DNA from: Chelydra serpentina
Lineage: Eukaryota > Chordata > Testudines > Chelydridae
NCBI GenBank assembly: GCA_037349315.1
Contig: JBAIAC010000027.1
Span: 12,653,501 to 12,717,500 of the forward strand
DNA: 64,000 nt
Reading direction: 5' to 3'
Of the stretch, positions 12,266 through 23,343 are shown piece after piece. Position numbers and translations under genes: made by a program. The notes beneath the pieces are model-generated. The model did not search any database, had not been told where the DNA came from, and worked only from the letters and a program-made list of their open reading frames with translations. How positions within the stretch are numbered: position 1 is the stretch's first letter; every line of letters begins with the position of its first letter.

Positions 12266-13817
12266 AGGCTAACAGTGACATATAACATATGCTTTTCCCC
12301 TATATTTTAATTGCCAATTCCTCCCTAATCCTGTGTTCCCCCTCCACACACACACCAAAGCAGATGTGGCTTTTGCGGTCATCGTTAATGATTCTTTGCA
12401 CGCATCAGAAACCAGGATTAGGAAAGCGATGGAGCCAGATAGAGACAGATGTTGAAAACTCTGGTTCTGGAGCGCGAAGAGGCCAATCCTGCAAGGTGCT
12501 GAGCAGCTCCTGCTGAGCACGGTCACCTCCATTCGCTGCCAACATCAGGCCCTAGATTTTTAACAGGACAAAAGGTTCCTTGCACAGAAGAATTCAATTA
12601 AGCACTGGAATGCTTCCTCTCACAAAGCTGCACGCAGACAGGCACATCCATTTCTGCCCACAATTAGCTGAGTGGGGAAAAAAATATTGAAATCGAGGCT
12701 CCTGAAAGAAAACCTCATTCTCTACTGACCAAAATTCATATTCGGCTTCCAGACAAAGGCCGTTGCCAATCGATCCGTCTATCTGTCAGCATGATCCAAA
12801 CCAGCCTGAACAAGTGTGTAAAGTACAAGATGCGGAACCTGGTGAAAACCTGAAAATGACTAGAGGGGGCGGTTGGAGGGGGAAAGGCAACAGGCGCATT
12901 TAGCAATGGGAGGTTACGGAGCAGCACAGAAAGAACATAATCTAAATAACCTTGAAGCCAAGCGATGGTCTTTGCAACGTGCTCTAGCTTGAATTTGGTT
13001 CCCTGCATTTTCATCTCTCTTCAATTATTTTCACTCAATTTATTTTAAAAAAGCCCCTTTAATGAGTAATCCTGACATTAGCGGAGACTTTTGGAACATG
13101 TTAATGATGATGAACCCGCTAATGAGAGTGAAGGAACTGAAGCCCTTGTAGTTTTCCATAAAGTAAATTCTTCTGCGACAAAGGCTTTTTTTTTTTTTTT
13201 TTTTTTTTAAAGCTCCTAATACTTAAAGCTTCAAGCTCAATATTATGAGAAAGGTGAAGCAGGGTGACAGGGTTCATCTATTCTGCTTTGTGTTTCACTT
13301 CTGAGACTTCTCTATAGCCGACACTGCTAATCAAAATATCCTTTCAGATGTGTGGTGACTTTTTATGTGGAGCAGTTGACGTTTGTTCATTAAAGATTTA
13401 ACTGTGGCCATGAAGCTTATTTTATTCAGGGCTTCAGACAAGTCCCAAAGCTAGATGATTTCTTTTTTTTTCCTTCCCGGCAATCCACCACCTCCAAGCA
13501 GTTCTCAGGTCTGTAATGGAAACTACATATACCCAGGGTATCAGCACCGCTGCTGCAACTCAGGAGGAGTTTAAATATGAACAGGACTATGCTGTGTACT
13601 CTGTGCAATCTATCTGACTACTTTAACTGACTGCTGGATACATTGTGATGGCTATTAGAAGGAGAAATTATGCTTTGGGCAGGGGGGAAGCCACAGTGAA
13701 GAAGCATCTTTCCTCTATGCAAAGAGCAGGGTGGGACCACTGAAGAGCGCTGGGAAAGTGATAGTAACATACCTAGTTTTTATTTCAAAGGTTATCAAAC
13801 AGCCGTCCTCACTATCT
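12266..13817. other. Intronic sequence; 12950-13160 may be conserved non-coding
   Basis: No gene was seen. A T run of about 23 lies at 13187-13208. The block 13020-13150 (with TTTAATGAGTAATCC and CATGTTAATGATGATG) is rich in TAAT/ATTA words and free of recognised repeats, a pattern seen in conserved developmental enhancers. This is inference only. Confidence 0.35.
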
Positions 13818-14009
13818 TTAATGTGTTTATCTTCACAATACCCTTGTCAGACAGGTATGTGCTATTACCTCCATATACAGATGGGAAACAGAAGCACAGG
13901 GAGACCAAATGACTTGCCCACCGTCACAAAGGGAGTCTTTGGTGGAGCAGAGAATGAACCTGGGTCTTCTAAATTCAAGACTAATGCCCTAGCCAGTGGA
14001 CCAGTCTTC
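13818..14009 (-). mobile_element. tRNA-derived SINE, head and body
   Basis: On the minus strand the head reads CTGGTCCACTGGCTAGGGCA (A box in TGGCTAGGGCA), then a B box GACCCAGGTTC at 13956-13966, then GGGCAAGTCATTTGGTCTCC and TTTCCCATCTGTATATGG. Pol III promoter boxes and body are in the expected order. The tail is truncated. Confidence 0.75.
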
Positions 14010-14485
14010 TTTGTTAGCATATGATAGAGGTATATACAATTATGAGTGGTGTGGAGGAAGTGAATAAGGAAAAGTTATTTACTTGCTCCCACAGTAGAAG
14101 AACTAGGAGCCACACAATGAAATTAGCGGGCAGCAGGTTTAAAACTAATAGAAGGAAGTTCTTCTTCACACAGCGCACAGTCAACCTGTGGAACTCCTTG
14201 TCTGAGGAGGCTGTGACAGCTAGGACTATAACAGTGTTTAAAAGAGAAACTGGATAAATTCATGGAGATGAAGTCCATTAATGGCTATTAACCAGGATGG
14301 GTAAGGAATGGTGTCCATAGACTCTGTTTGTCAGAGGGGATGGCATGGCAGGAGAGAGATCACTTGATCATTACCTGTTAGATCCACTCACTCCGGGCAC
14401 CTGGCATTGGCCACTGCCGGTGGACAGGATACTGGGCTGAATGGACCTTTGGTCTGACCCAGTACGGCCATTCTTATGTTCTTAT
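14010..14485 (+). mobile_element. CR1 LINE, 3' end of ORF2 and 3' UTR
   Basis: The plus-strand frame at 14021-14257 encodes FFFTQRTVNLWNSLSEEAV, the C-terminal signature of CR1 ORF2 (F-TQR-V--WN-LP). It is followed by a 3' UTR with CACTGCCGGTGGACAGGATA and GACCTTTGGTCTGACCC, and an ATTCTTATGTTCTTAT end. The copy is 5'-truncated and has lost the reverse-transcriptase core. It abuts SINEs on both sides. Confidence 0.8.
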
Positions 14486-14632
14486 CTCAGCCAATGATTT
14501 CAAAGCGATTAACACATAAAATATTATGACTCTCATTTTACTGATGATGAGCCTGAGACACACAAAGACGAGGTGACCTGTCACACGGTCAGCCAGGTCC
14601 CTTGACTCATAATCCAGTGCCCTCTCCATTCA
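14486..14632 (-). mobile_element. tRNA-derived SINE fragment
   Basis: Read on the minus strand it carries GAGGGCACTGGATTATGAGT (head), GTGTGACAGGTCACC, and CATCAGTAAAATGAGAGTC (body). The tail TTATGTGTTAATCGCTTTG directly meets the CR1 end. Confidence 0.55.
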
Positions 14633-15212
14633 CACTCACACTCTCTCTCTGGATGGGCAGACAATTCACACACCAGTCATGGATCACTTTCCCCAAGATA
14701 TATGGCGTTGCGCAGATTAATAGGAGTTTCCAGGTCCACTCATAGTTGGCTACTGCCATGCTATACTGTAGATTTCTTATTTTATCCCAAATCAGATTGC
14801 TTATCCCTCTGTAAAGTAAGTTCTTTGATTTATTAAACCAGCCGTTCACCCATCCTTCTGTACAAAGAAGTGTTTTATGCAACAGATCCAGAGTTGAAGC
14901 CAGGTGTCGTTACTGACCACTCTTTGTAAAAAGATCAGTTGCTTACAGAACTCAAAATGAATGTGTCTGTTCTTCTTCTGGCAAAAATAAAGTCTGAGAG
15001 TCAACTGGAGTTCATACTCTGCAACAAAAACGACAGAGAAAAATTGTGTCAGAGACAGCCAAGGAGCTAACTTTTGGCTGTTATAATAGTGGGGGGGAAA
15101 TGGCTTAAGCTAGTTGGGTGTAAGAGTTGGATATTTTTCTGTATCAGCTTGAACTTTATAAAGATTACAAGGAATAATCAAACTGCAAATATTTTAGCAC
15201 TTTACTCTTTTG
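14633..15212. other. Intronic sequence with no recognised feature
   Basis: Nothing recognised beyond a G run at about 15092-15098 and a short CT repeat at 14641-14651. Confidence 0.4.
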
Positions 15213-15265
15213 TATGGAAACTTTAATATATATATATTTTAAATATATATATTAAAGTTTCCATA
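15213..15265. repeat. Perfect 23-bp inverted repeat with 7-nt loop
   Basis: The left arm (15213-15235) begins TATGGAAACTTTAATATA and the right arm (15243-15265) ends TATTAAAGTTTCCATA; they are exact reverse complements around ATTTTAA. With one skipped base the pairing continues into flanking CTTTT/AAAAG. It could be a tiny TA-rich MITE or a cruciform-forming sequence. Confidence 0.9.
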
Positions 15266-16149
15266 AAAAAGTATTACAAGAAACCAAACTTTGAGAAAAT
15301 ATGCACAAGCATCCATTTAATTACACCTTTTTTTTTGCTAGGCAAAATGCCTGGAACAGTGGTGTGTGTCTGTCATTTTCCCTGATAGAGTTGGCAATTG
15401 TTCAAATGCCCCAAAAGCACGACCAGCGGGGTGGCAAAGGAACATTGCCAGTGATTAATATTACACACTGGTTGACCTGCTGTAATCATTAAGCTGTTTT
15501 CCCAGATAAAATTAGAAAACACTTCATTCTCACCTTAACTTGTATGTTATTCACCTGCATATTCCACATTTATTACCACATTCACATTAGAATAATTAGG
15601 CTAAGGACTGGATGTAAAATTGAATTTCATTTCCCAACTGCTGTTCTATACTTTAATTATAGTCTAATAATTTTTATATTAACTAGAGCAGTGCCAAGTT
15701 GGGACTTTTTTTGTGTGCGCGCAAAGTTTTCTGCAAAAATATTTCTTTAAGGTAATTTTTCAGCTCTAAAATTTTGCTTTTGCATGAAATGTCGGGTGAT
15801 GGATTTTTTCAGATTGATTCATTGAAAAGCCATTGCTGGGTGAAACTGTGAACAGAAGAGATGGGATAGCTACCATCTTGGAGATTTTCATTTTGTGGGC
15901 ATAGAGTGGGAGGGAAATACTTAATATATTTCCAGAAATGGCTCTGGTTTTCAAACAAGTGCTTTTGTGCTTCTCCCACCATGGCATTCCTTGTACTTGG
16001 GAGGAGCACCCCGTAAAAAACCCAAAGCTGCGTCATTGTCCTCTTTCAAATCCCTCTTTAAAACTCTCATTTGCTGTGCTGCCTACAAAAAAAACCTGCT
16101 GAAACTGTCATGCTGACCCATATTGTCTTGTAGTTTCCTTTTGCCCCAC
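15266..16149. other. Intronic sequence with no firm feature
   Basis: Positions 15750-15860 have words like GGTAATTTTTCAGCTC and TGGGTGAAACTGTG that recall the CTGGTCAAAA MITE interior, but no terminus is visible. Confidence 0.35.
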
Positions 16150-16302
16150 TTCTCTCTATATCCACCCATTGTTTCTTGTTTTATATTTAGATAGCTCTTT
16201 GGAGTAAGGGACCATCCTTATGTTCTGTATATGTACAGCGCCTAGCAAAATCAGTCCATGACTGTGGCTCCTAGGTGCTACCTCAATAAATAAATAAACA
16301 AA
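16150..16302 (+). mobile_element. SINE tail fragment
   Basis: It contains TAGCTCTTTGGAGTAAGGGA, TGTACAGCGCCTAGCAAAAT and GGCTCCTAGGTGCTACC, followed by AATAAATAAATAAAC. This is the common tail of turtle Pol III SINEs (same tail as at 51640-51760). Confidence 0.65.
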
Positions 16303-18294
16303 CATCCATCATTTTGTGTGTGTACATGCATGCACTACTGCCCTCTATTGGGTAGAATCAGAAGTTCTCAGAGTCTACAGCTGCTGGAAATTATTCTGTA
16401 CTTCAAATGGTAGGGGCATTGCTTGTTGGGACAGAGGTTCTGAATGTATAAAACAGAGCTGAAAAGGTTTACATAAACTCTGCCCCAGATTTTCTTTTGA
16501 CACAGGAAGGAGTCTGTTACTGGCACAGTTTTCCCGCCTCCTAAAGCACTATGTGAAACTCATGAAAAAGTTTCCACATTGAAAAATAATAGTTTCACTG
16601 TTTTATTCCAGGCAATTTTGCAGCTAGTTCAATGAAACATGGAAAAAATTGAATGAGCTCATTTTCACTCAGAAATGGGACTTCCCCCCCCCCCCCCCCG
16701 CCCCGAAGTGAACAGTTCACAGATCATGGCTCATTTTTAGGTAAAAAGGGTTCATTTTCTAGTGCACAACAACATTCAAAAAAGTAAAATCAAATTCCAA
16801 GTATCTTCTACTTTCATTGCAAATGGTTCACACATTTCTAAGAGTTAAGCCTTCAGTTCCCTTTCAGGAATGTCATATCTGGCTTTGCCAAACAGATTTC
16901 ATAGTCCAGGTGAGGCACATCATTTAAAGTGGGTTTAGGAGGTTGCAATGTGTTTTTAACTTCTAGAGAAGCTTCATGAGAGCTCTTAGAACCGGAGGAT
17001 CTGATTTCAACCTCTTCTGGCACTGAAAAGTTACACAGCTCGACTGAAATCAACCTATCTTCAGTACTACAGAAACAAGACAAAAAACACCCAAGGAACC
17101 TAACAATGTGTTATCTTTTGCTTGTATAGGCAGGAAAATACATGAGATTCAGCAGTGCAAAGCTGAAGTAAGGGAAAATTCAGCAGTTTGGAGTGAGTTT
17201 TGCTTCAAGGTTTTTGGTACAAGCCCACTAAAAAAAGCTTGTATGAACCTATGGGAATGTTCTTTCTTTACGTCTTTAGTGGACAGGAGGTGGGTCTGAG
17301 GAAGGTTCTGAGCAAAAGCTCTCCAGTGAAAAAGGGAGAGATAGACAATAGTTATGGGGGAGAACACCATTCAGGGTTAGAAGAAAGTTGCTCTATCTCC
17401 GATTCTTCACTATTGCCACAGAATAAAACACCTTTTAGCTGAAGCTGCTCAGGAAGTGGTCTGATTCCAAGCTCACTGAAGTCAATGAAAATTCTCTCAG
17501 TGACTTCAATAGCCCATAAAGTACATTTTTCCTTGTTTTGTTCTGAGTATCTGAAATTAGAATTTTACGGCTAGAGTATGATTCTGGCCTATTGACTAGG
17601 CTATACCCGTTTTCATAGATCACTACCATCTACATTACACCAGTTTAACTGAGACCAGAACAGACATGCTTATTCCCTGAACTGCAACTTTTCCAAATGG
17701 CATTTCTCCATAGTGCTCAGACTCGCATTATTTTTTACTGTTTCATATTTTCCTTCCTGATTTTAGTATTAGAGAGAGATTTTGAGATGTCAGAAAGAAA
17801 GTCCGTTTTTTTCACTTCTCCTAATAAGCTTGCACTGTGATATGGAAAACAGTTCTACTGCAAAGCAATCTCCAAAGGAAAACCCCACTTTGAGGGATTT
17901 TTCTTTGGCTTCCTAATAATTTCAGTATGCTAATTCTTGCCTTAATGATCACTCACTGCATCTGGTCTGTTATACAGTGATTGCCACTTGAAACGATTTC
18001 CTATATATCAGAACACACTTATTCTGGTAGGGAATGTGATCTCTGGTAATGCAGTTGCCCTAAATTGGGTAAAGCAGACAGTGTTAGTTCTGGATTTTTT
18101 ATGCCTACTGTATTGTAAACATATGGCATAAAAATATCCACCTATGATCTGAAATCAGGGGTAGCCTAACAAGATAACCCACAAAAGATGTGAAATTTGG
18201 AAGATGCAATGACTAAAAGCATCCTTTGTTCCAATGAGGTGGCTCAGAATCAGATTTCTCTGTTCAGCAATGGATAAGCCAGATAATTTGTTCT
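16303..18294. other. Intronic sequence; poly-C tract at 16684-16705
   Basis: A near-homopolymer C run with one G lies in a stretch with MITE-like words (TTTTGCAGCTAGTTC, ATGAAACATGGAAAA). Frames of 60-80 aa at 16853-17629 overlap on both strands and show no domain. No gene was seen. Confidence 0.4.
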
Positions 18295-18440
18295 GCAAAT
18301 CAGGTACAGATAAGCTTAGGCAGTGGAATTAGGTGAGCTGCCGCACCCCCCTAACTTGAACTAGTAATGACAAATTACATGGTTTCTGCCTTCAGCACCC
18401 ACCCCCACTATAAAAATTGCTCCAGCACCTCTGCAGATAA
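18295..18440 (-). repeat. Interspersed repeat fragment
   Basis: Read on the minus strand it is AGAGGTGCTGGAGCAATTTT, then ATAGTGGGGGTGGGTGCTGA, then AACCATGTAATTTGTCATTA. I recall this as a dispersed turtle repeat, and it shares GGTGCTGGAGCA-like words with 22361-22392, but its class is unknown. Confidence 0.35.
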
Positions 18441-19769
18441 GAAAACAGGGAGAAAAATGTGCTAAAGAATTTAACCTTCCTTCTATAGGTTATCAAATTT
18501 TGTTTAAAATAGTTTAAACAAATACTTAAAAAAAGAAGAAGACATGACTGAATCTGCACTATTCTGTGCAGTCAATAGACAGTCTTTAAAAAAATCTTTT
18601 TCTTTCAAGGAGAAATAATATAGTGAAAAACAACAGCCTGCCTTCCATTCTGGAAATAATCAGTCTTCTAGTAAGTAATCCATCATTCCAAACGCCTCAT
18701 TCTTTCAAGTAATTATTTAGAGTTCACAGTTTATTAATTTGACAGCGCATCTCATCTACATAGCATGTTAAAAAGCTTATATTTAATCAGAAAATCAGCA
18801 ACACGGCTTGCTGAACAATGGCACCTTCTCTCACTCCTTTGATTTAACTGATTTCAACAAGCTTATGAAGGTCCTTTATTTATATGCAGGTAATGCAAGT
18901 TAATGCAAAACACATTAACTAATCTTAAATGCCACATTGGCTAGTTATAGAGCTGGGCAAGCTGTTCATAGGGAATAATTTATCCAATGTATTTAGACCC
19001 ATTTTTCTGCTTATGAATTATTAGCAAACAGATATCTATAATTGTTTTATGAGCACTTTATGTCAACATATTGTAACCCAGAGGTATTAGCATGAGCTGT
19101 ATTGCAGTTGTACCTAGGATTTCATTATGCTAGGCACTGTACATACTCAGAACAGTAAGATGACCCTTGCTCCATACAGTTTACAAGCTAAGTAATAATA
19201 GTAGTTAACAGTAGGGTAATTATTGAACTATTCGTTTCAACTATGTATTCAACTGTTCATTATTTGTGGTCTGTGATTGGTTGCTTCCATTACATGGTAT
19301 TGTTTCAGCTCCTTGATCGGAGGACTAAAACTGCATATAATGAGGATGAACACTGTTGGATGCAAATAATATTTGCGAACGAATACCCTGGATCACCAGC
19401 AAATAGTAGTATTTGCATGAAAAGTAACCATTCCCCAATGTCACTCATCTGAATGAGAGCCCAGGAGCACAAATGTTAGTAGAAAAACTACCACGATCTA
19501 AACAGTTATTTGTAATTGGAGGATGAGATTTTAAAAAACTGCCTAAGGGATTTCATTGCACAATTCCCTTTAATTTTAATGGGAATTGGGAAACCAAATT
19601 CCTTAGGCATCTTTGAAAAACAGAACATGAATATCTGAATAGTGAACATTATTTTGAAGTATTCACCAAATTCTAGCTGGATTTATATACACATGGTAGT
19701 CATTTTATAAAAAGATTCAGTTGTATGCTGGCAGATTATTAACAGTAAAAGGAAATGTAACATTGCACC
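18441..19769. other. Intronic AT-rich sequence with no recognised feature
   Basis: AT-rich, without ORFs above 69 aa and without recognisable repeat termini. Confidence 0.4.
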
Positions 19770-19915
19770 CGTAGGTGGGTCATCATCAGCAGGGATTGAC
19801 TCTGGGATCTCTGGTTCTAAATGCTCAGTTAGCCGAGGCTGTAAGTAGGCTCATCAACCTCTATATGAAGACCTCCCACCACTAGAGGGGGACAGAGTGT
19901 CACACTGAGTGAGTT
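19770..19915 (-). mobile_element. Possible tRNA-derived SINE of a second type
   Basis: On the plus strand GTGGGTCATCATCAGCAGGG is followed by ATTGACTCTGGGATCTCTGG and later CACCACTAGAGGGGGACAGA. Reverse-complemented, CCAGAGTCAATCCC resembles a decayed B box. Assignment is tentative. Confidence 0.4.
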
Positions 19916-20104
19916 CAAGTTGCATAAAATAGGACGCAAACGTGCACTAAGACATTGTCTCTAATACAGTTCCACCATACCACAATCTCCCACCATTTTC
20001 CTGGTCACATTTTGTATTAGGTTCACATGCATAAAGGGTTAATAAAATTATGAATACATGTTATAAACATATTACAGACAAAAGCAGTACGTGTAACAGA
20101 AAGC

Positions 20105-20245
20105 AGGCCGGTGCTAGCCCACTGGGGGGCCCCAAGCAGGAATATCCCCGCCCCCCCGCACACTAATAATTAATAGGTGGCCCCCTTGAGCTGCTCGGGA
20201 GCCTAAGCAAGTGTTTAGTCTGCTTATGCCTAGTGCTGACTCTTT
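20105..20245. mobile_element. Non-autonomous DNA transposon fragment
   Basis: It begins GCCGGTGCTAGCCCACTGGG and ends near GCTTATGCCTAGTGCTGACT, with weakly inverted CGGTGCTAG/CTAGTGCTG ends and a C-rich interior. No target duplication was established. Confidence 0.4.
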
Positions 20246-20771
20246 CTGTTATAAAGTTCTAAGCACATCTGTAGAAGGTGTTAGAGATGGTTGTAACTAA
20301 CCAGCTGAAGTCTATAACAATCAATCACCCATTGATTAAAAGATTAAGCATTTATTATTCCTTTATACATCATTTATAAATGGAAACTTACTATAAAATA
20401 TGCTATTGTGATAATATAAACATGAGTTTCTCACCTAGAGATCCATTAGACCCGCAGTAGACATATAGGGAGAGAATGGATTTAATAGATTCTTGTGCTT
20501 TTAGGGAAAATTAATATTTAATTCAGTTGAGCTTACTTTTTATTTTTCACAACAATAATTTTTGCACACAAATCATTTTGTGAATGTATTTCCCCAGCAT
20601 CCCACTGTATAAATCAGAGAGCGGGGTAAACATACAGCAACATGATGCTGCATCTACCACCCTCACTTCCCCATAGATCATGTTAGAAAACACTGCTGCC
20701 CGCTTCATTAGCAGAAAGAGAGGAGCCAAATACATTGTTGGAATATGAATATTCCTGAAGTATGGTACGCT
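20246..20771. other. Intronic sequence with no recognised feature
   Basis: No gene or repeat was recognised; the 62-63 aa minus frames have no domains. Confidence 0.4.
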
Positions 20772-20895
20772 TAGGGTGACCAGATGTTCCGATTTTATAG
20801 GGACAGTCCCGATTTTTGGGTCTTTTTCTTATATAGGCTCCTATTACCCCCAACCCCCTGTCCCGATTTTTCACATTTGCTGTCTGGTCACCCTA
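20772..20895 (+). mobile_element. GGTGACC MITE, copy 2 (best preserved)
   Basis: It is bounded by TAGGGTGACCAGATG and GTCTGGTCACCCTA, giving 13-bp perfect terminal inverted repeats (TAGGGTGACCAGA). The interior has GGGACAGTCCCGATTTTTGG, TTATATAGGCTCCTATTACC, and CCTGTCCCGATTTTTCAC. Confidence 0.9.
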
Positions 20896-21023
20896 CGCTT
20901 TCAGAGCAAAGTGTTTTGTTACTTTTCTATTAGACCTTCCAATCATATACATTTACAATCTATCAACATTGCACAGACCACTAATCCATAGACTGTGCCA
21001 GACCACAGGCCCATGATGGGATA

Positions 21024-21456
21024 GGATAAGACCAGGGTGGCCAGCCTGAGCCTGAGAAAGAGCCAGAATTTGCCAATGTACATTACCAAAGAGCCACAGT
21101 GTTAGCAATGTTAGCAGCCCTCCGTCAGCTTCCTCCCACCTGCTTACCAGCACCTCCCACCCACTGGCAGCCCTGCCGATCAGCACCTCTCCCTCCCCGC
21201 ACATCCTGGTCAGCTGTTTTGTGGCATGCAGGAGGCTCTAGGGGGGAGGGGGAGGAGCGAGGACATGGCAGGCTCCAGGAGGGGGCGAGAAGGGGTGGAG
21301 TGGGGGCAGGACCTGTGGCAGAGCCAGGGATTGAGCAGTGAGCACTCCCCGGCACATTGGAAAGTCGGCGCCTGTAGCTCCAGCCCCGGAGTCGGTGCCT
21401 AGACAAGGAGCCGCATATGGCTCCGGAGCCACAGGTTGGCCACCCCTGGGATAAGA
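21024..21456. mobile_element. hAT non-autonomous element with 8-bp target duplication
   Basis: GGATAAGA flanks both sides (21024-21031 and 21449-21456) of a 417-bp element whose ends are CCAGGGTGGCCAGCC and GGTTGGCCACCCCTG, near-perfect inverted repeats. An 8-bp duplication and CAG-starting inverted ends are typical of hAT transposons. The GC-rich interior explains the spurious 189-aa and 101-aa minus frames crossing it. Confidence 0.88.
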
Positions 21457-22344
21457 GATCATTGTATGGGCTTCGTACATTTTCTGGAAGAAGTGGCAAG
21501 AGATGTTCATTTGTGAAAAGTGTAACAGAGCGTCTGTGGGCATTTGGCTCAGTTGACATGCCTGGTGGAAAGATAAGGTGAGACCTGATGGAAGTCTTTA
21601 TAGTAATGTGTGGGAGGCAGAAGACGGAACTCAGAGCCCAGGGAGAAGGGAAGTGACCTTGGCTGTAAGAGTCTGTCTTCTGCAGTGCTTGCACCAGGGA
21701 AATCTTTCTCTGGCTGGATCTGGAGCTTTTATCCCTCTTTGGCCTTTTAACTCAGCTGACCTCACCCAGAAAGCCTAGATATTTGACTGGGGAGGCTCCA
21801 CTAACTGATGAAGTCTGCTTCTAGGGCCTAGTCATCTGTTGGCTAACACAACAAGTCAACTTCCACTTCTCAAAAGTAGTGAACCCTACAGAGGTATGGC
21901 TGAAAGATCAGTGAGGTGGGGCTAGCCACAAGAACAAATTGAGACTGCACTGAATACACTGAATTGCTTTTAGGAAAAATTTCTAAATCAGCCTAACTCC
22001 CCTGAGTATCTTCCACACTTGAAATCCTTAATGCAAACAAACAGGTTGGAAATCAAAGTTACGCCACACGCATTTGAATAGCTAACACTCCAGAGAAACA
22101 AGAAAAGATCTCAAGGTCACACCTGTGGAAGGTGGGAGTGGGGTGGGAGGGAAGGACCGTCTAAGTGTTTAGAATCATGGCTTTTGTCAAATCCTGGCTA
22201 TGCACGTGAACTGAAGGACATAATTTAACTTCTGTGTACCTCAGTTTTCAGGGCTGAAAAGAGAGTAATAGAGCAAAATGAAAAATAGAGCAGGTCTTTC
22301 GATTCACACACTTAGGTCCCAAACTCATGCTAAGCCCTTCTAAA
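21457..22344. other. Intronic sequence with a short SINE-like stretch
   Basis: Around 22160-22270 the words AAATCCTGGCTATGCACGTG and GTACCTCAGTTTTCAGGGC resemble the body of a tRNA-derived SINE on the plus strand. The rest shows nothing recognisable. Confidence 0.4.
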
Positions 22345-22360
22345 AGTTAAACAGGGATCT

Positions 22361-22392
22361 CCGTGGGTGCTCCGGGGCTGGAGCACCCACGG
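22361..22392. repeat. Perfect 13-bp stem hairpin
   Basis: CCGTGGGTGCTCC and GGAGCACCCACGG are exact complements around GGGGCT. It sits at the left end of a CpG-rich segment (22345-22575) that looks like a dispersed turtle repeat and also has GGTGGGTGCTCAGCACCCACC, a second palindrome, at about 22400-22421. Confidence 0.85.
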
Positions 22393-22467
22393 GGAAAAAT
22401 TGGTGGGTGCTCAGCACCCACCGGCAGCTCCCTGCCAGCCCCAGGGCCCGCGCCCAGCTCACCTCAC

Positions 22468-22544
22468 CACCGGGCGACGTTGTGGGGCCCCGCCCCCGAC
22501 ACCAGGCAACGTTGCGGGGCCCCGCCCCCGACACCGGGCGACAG
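22468..22544. repeat. 32-bp GC-rich tandem repeat, about 2.4 copies
   Basis: Units start at 22468, 22500 and 22532 with CACCGGGCGAC or CACCAGGCAAC and contain GGGGCCCCGCCCCCGA. The spacing is exactly 32 bp and differences are mostly at CpG positions. The repeat explains overlapping proline-rich frames on both strands. Confidence 0.88.
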
Positions 22545-22575
22545 CACCCATGGGCGCCGACGAAAGTTGGCTCCT

Positions 22576-23343
22576 GTGCCTGTATGGTTCCCAGAGCAGG
22601 ATTGGGTCCTGAGTTTCCATTGCCTAGAAATTCTTTGTCACTCTTGAAGAAATGGGCCTGAGCTGTAAAGTTTGGTTCTGAATCTGAACTTTCCCCAAGT
22701 TCAGTGGCACCCAGATCTGGCGTTTTGTTTGTTTACTTCCTCTAGCTATTTGATGTGGGAGCTCTCTAATAATTAAGGATTTCAGAACAATCCTAGGGAG
22801 CCAACTATTTAAATCTTTACGGTCTGTCTTTCCTTGGGAAAATTCCACTGAAGGCAATAGTAATTGAAGGGAACAAGAATTTTTCTGAATAAAGGCTGCC
22901 TTAGGCTTCAGGATTTGGCTCAATAAAAATTCAAAGGATTGTTCCTCTATGAGATCCACAAAACAAACCAAGCTGAGGAAAAATTGTTTCCACAGTTTTC
23001 TGTGTACAACATATCTAACGGGAACCTTGGGAAAAGCGTTCTTCCTCCTGCTTTTCACACGTGCAAAACTCAAAAGCACACAGCTGGATAGATTTTACTG
23101 AATCTATCAACAACAACAAAATTTCCTCTTGGCTGAGACCAGGAGATGGGGCAGTTTTACTCCAAAAAGAAGTGGTGAGCAGCTGAAAAAGCAGAATTGT
23201 AAAAAAAAGTTACATTTTAACATTAATAACAGTGGTCACTTACTGTACCTGCAAAAACATAAAACTGTGTAGATGTTCACAGTAAAATAAGTTAGCTCAT
23301 TCTTGAATGTAGAAATATTTCATTACTATAACTCTTTACTCAT
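22576..23343. other. Intronic sequence with an unexplained 151-aa minus frame
   Basis: The minus frame at 22624-23079 is the longest one not overlapping a recognised repeat. It is rich in Leu, Lys and Gln, has no domain, signal peptide or splice context I can recognise, and is probably chance. Confidence 0.35.

Noticed and set aside
21125..21694. 189-aa minus frame
   Set aside because: It crosses the border of a hAT element (21032-21448) and is low-complexity Pro/Ser-rich; an artefact of GC content.
22624..23079. 151-aa minus frame outside recognised repeats
   Set aside because: No domain, no splice or promoter context, and biased Leu/Lys/Gln composition. It could be tested by blastp, but chance is the simplest explanation.
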